DNA from: UBA9715 sp964553375
Lineage (GTDB): Bacteria; Actinomycetota; Coriobacteriia; Coriobacteriales; Eggerthellaceae
Assembly (NCBI GenBank): GCA_964553375.1
Contig: CAZKKN010000071.1
Location: 1 to 7,619 of the forward strand
DNA: 7,619 nucleotides
Reading direction: 5' to 3'
Every line of letters begins with the position of its first letter. Within the stretch, counting starts at the first letter, position 1. The notes beneath the pieces are model-generated. The model had not been told where the DNA came from. It did not search any database and worked only from the letters and a program-made list of their open reading frames with translations. Of this stretch, positions 6,498 to 7,619 are shown piece by piece. A program made the position numbers and the translations under genes.

Positions 6498-7496
6498 ATG
6501 GACGCACCGATGAAACGCCTGGGTGCTTTTCTGATAACGTTGCTTTGCGCAACCGCCCTCGCCGTGCCCACAGCCTGGGGGAAGGCATTCGAGCCCAACC
6601 CCGATGCGCTTCCTGGGGCGACCTCCAGCAGCGAGAGCGCTTCAGCCCCTGACGCTTCGACGCCTGACACCTCAGATGCTTCCGACGAGCCATCACCCGA
6701 GGCATCTGGCGATTCGGCTTCCAGCGCACCTGATGCTTCGACCCTTGCTGCGCCGGACGCGTTCGTCTTCGACCTCTATGGCGCGCTCACCCCAAGCGAG
6801 CAGGATGCCCTGGAGGCGAAGGCCCGCGAAATCGCAGATAACTATGACATGGGAGCCTACGTGCTGATCACCGGCACCATGGACGGCTTGGCAAACCCCA
6901 CACCTTCCCAGCGCACAAGCTTCGCCACCAGCTTCTATCGTTTGCACGACCTGGGGCTTGGCAACGGCAAGGACGGCATCATGCTGGCCGTCGCCATCGA
7001 CTCGCGCGACTACGTGACCATCGCTTACGGCCAGGGGTCATACGCTTTCAGCGACAAGGGCATCCAGGTGATGGAAGATGATGTGACCTCCTATTTGGGC
7101 GATGACCTGTGGTTTGAAGGAGCGCAGGCGTTCTATACCCAAGTGAGCGACCAACTTGCCTACTATCAGCGAACCGGCAGAGCCGAAGAACCCACGTCGC
7201 TTACAGCCGGCGGCGTTGCAACCTCCATCATGGTGATCGTGGCGGTTTCGGCTCTGGTAGCCTTTTTCGTCGTTCGCCGCGAGCGCCGGATCATGAGAAA
7301 TGCCCAGATGCGCGATGATGCGCGCGAGTATGTGGACCGCAACAGCGTGCAACTCACCGCTGCCACCAATGACCTGGTGAACACCACCATGGTCGTTGTG
7401 CCCATCCCGAAATCCAACCACGGTAGCCTTGGCGGTGGTGGATGGGGCGGCGGTGGTGGTGGAGGCTTCAGCTCCTCCGGAGGCGGGAAATTCTAG
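6498..7496 (+). CDS. TPM-domain (YgcG/Psb32-type) secreted membrane-anchored protein
   Basis: A protein of 332 residues from the ATG at 6498. An N-terminal signal peptide (about 1-30: MDAPMKRL, then a hydrophobic core ending PTAWGKA) leads to a Ser/Asp/Ala/Pro-rich linker (about 41-87). The TPM domain (about 89-225) shows VFDLYGALTPSEQDALEAKA, GAYVLIT, LGLGNGKDGIMLAVAIDSRDY and AYGQGSYAFSD. A transmembrane segment (about 240-259) follows, then a basic stretch RRERR and a tail ending GGGGWGGGGGGGFSSSGGGKF, the glycine-rich end typical of this family. The TPM domain is predicted outside the membrane and the Gly-rich tail inside. Phosphatase activity has been reported for some TPM proteins, but the role of this subgroup is unknown. 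The start at 6498 overlaps no neighbour (2 bases after the previous stop); ATG 6510 is an alternative. No strong ribosome-binding site is visible, which suggests translational coupling. An in-frame extension back to 6312 is not credible because the signal peptide would be lost. Confidence 0.87.
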   Translation: MDAPMKRLGAFLITLLCATALAVPTAWGKAFEPNPDALPGATSSSESASAPDASTPDTSDASDEPSPEASGDSASSAPDASTLAAPDAFVFDLYGALTPSEQDALEAKAREIADNYDMGAYVLITGTMDGLANPTPSQRTSFATSFYRLHDLGLGNGKDGIMLAVAIDSRDYVTIAYGQGSYAFSDKGIQVMEDDVTSYLGDDLWFEGAQAFYTQVSDQLAYYQRTGRAEEPTSLTAGGVATSIMVIVAVSALVAFFVVRRERRIMRNAQMRDDAREYVDRNSVQLTAATNDLVNTTMVVVPIPKSNHGSLGGGGWGGGGGGGFSSSGGGKF

Positions 7497-7539
7497 CGGA
7501 TACAATCGCCCTGCTCTTGCGGCCGCAGCTGCTCATCAT

Positions 7540-7610
7540 GGATGAATGTGTCAGGTGGTGGGATGATTATGTCAGGGGACGTGATTATGCCAGGGGACGG
7601 GGATGATGGC
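7540..7610 (+). repeat. Degenerate tandem GTCAGGGGACG-type repeats, cut by window end
   Basis: TGATTATGTCAGGGGACG (7564-7581) is followed immediately by the same 18-mer with one change (T to C) at 7582-7599. A more diverged unit precedes it at 7540-7560, matching 16 of 21 bases with 7561-7581, and GGATGATGGCATG (7601-7613) begins another partial unit. The segment 7497-7539 between the last gene and the repeats shows no gene and no U-tract terminator. The repeats resemble the short GTCAGGGGACGG-like intergenic repeats seen in many genomes, sometimes next to REP-type transposases, but this is only from memory. Identity cannot be settled because the window ends here. Confidence 0.6.
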
Positions 7611-7619
7611 ATGAAGCAT

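Noticed and set aside
7518..7527. Palindrome TGCGGCCGCA as an operon terminator
   Set aside because: It is a loop-less 10-base palindrome, not followed by a T-run, so it cannot form a normal terminator hairpin.

Overview
The window is a GC-rich bacterial chromosomal segment. It carries one heat-shock gene on the minus strand (htpG, 111-2015) and, divergently, a tight four-gene run on the plus strand (2256-7496). Codon use is strongly GC3-biased, so long shadow frames occur on both strands. A CIRCE operator (the HrcA repressor site) in front of htpG, together with GC-rich Gram-positive-type envelope genes, suggests an actinobacterium-like lineage. My best guess is Coriobacteriia/Eggerthellaceae, but this rests on general resemblance and not on any search.

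Region by region. Positions 1-110 hold the 3' flank of htpG, with a perfect 12-bp hairpin (68-95) and a second copy of its right arm (101-110). Positions 111-2015 encode full-length HtpG (Hsp90), starting at GTG behind a strong ribosome-binding site. Positions 2016-2255 are the divergent intergenic region. It carries a good sigma-70-type promoter for htpG (TTCACA, 17 bp, TAGAAT on the minus strand). A CIRCE element lies right at the expected transcription start, overlapped by a competing hairpin in the leader. The promoter of the plus-strand operon is not clear.

The plus-strand run is: (i) a polytopic MBOAT O-acyltransferase of the AlgI/DltB/PatA type (2256-3677); (ii) a membrane-anchored DHHW/AlgJ-AlgX-like SGNH-type protein (3687-5246); (iii) a protein with two zinc ribbons and a C-terminal membrane anchor (5251-6495); (iv) a secreted, membrane-anchored TPM-domain protein with a glycine-rich C-terminus (6498-7496). 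The gaps are 9, 4 and 2 bases, so they are very probably co-transcribed and partly translationally coupled.

The first two genes form a recognisable acyl-transfer pair: the MBOAT protein passes acyl groups across the membrane and the DHHW protein is expected to place them on an extracytoplasmic glycan. The last two resemble a zinc-ribbon/TPM pair of unknown function. Their fusion into one operon suggests an envelope-modification module of four membrane-associated proteins, and this is the most interesting hypothesis in the window. Positions 7497-7619 carry no gene. They end in short degenerate GTCAGGGGACG-type direct repeats that run towards the window edge.
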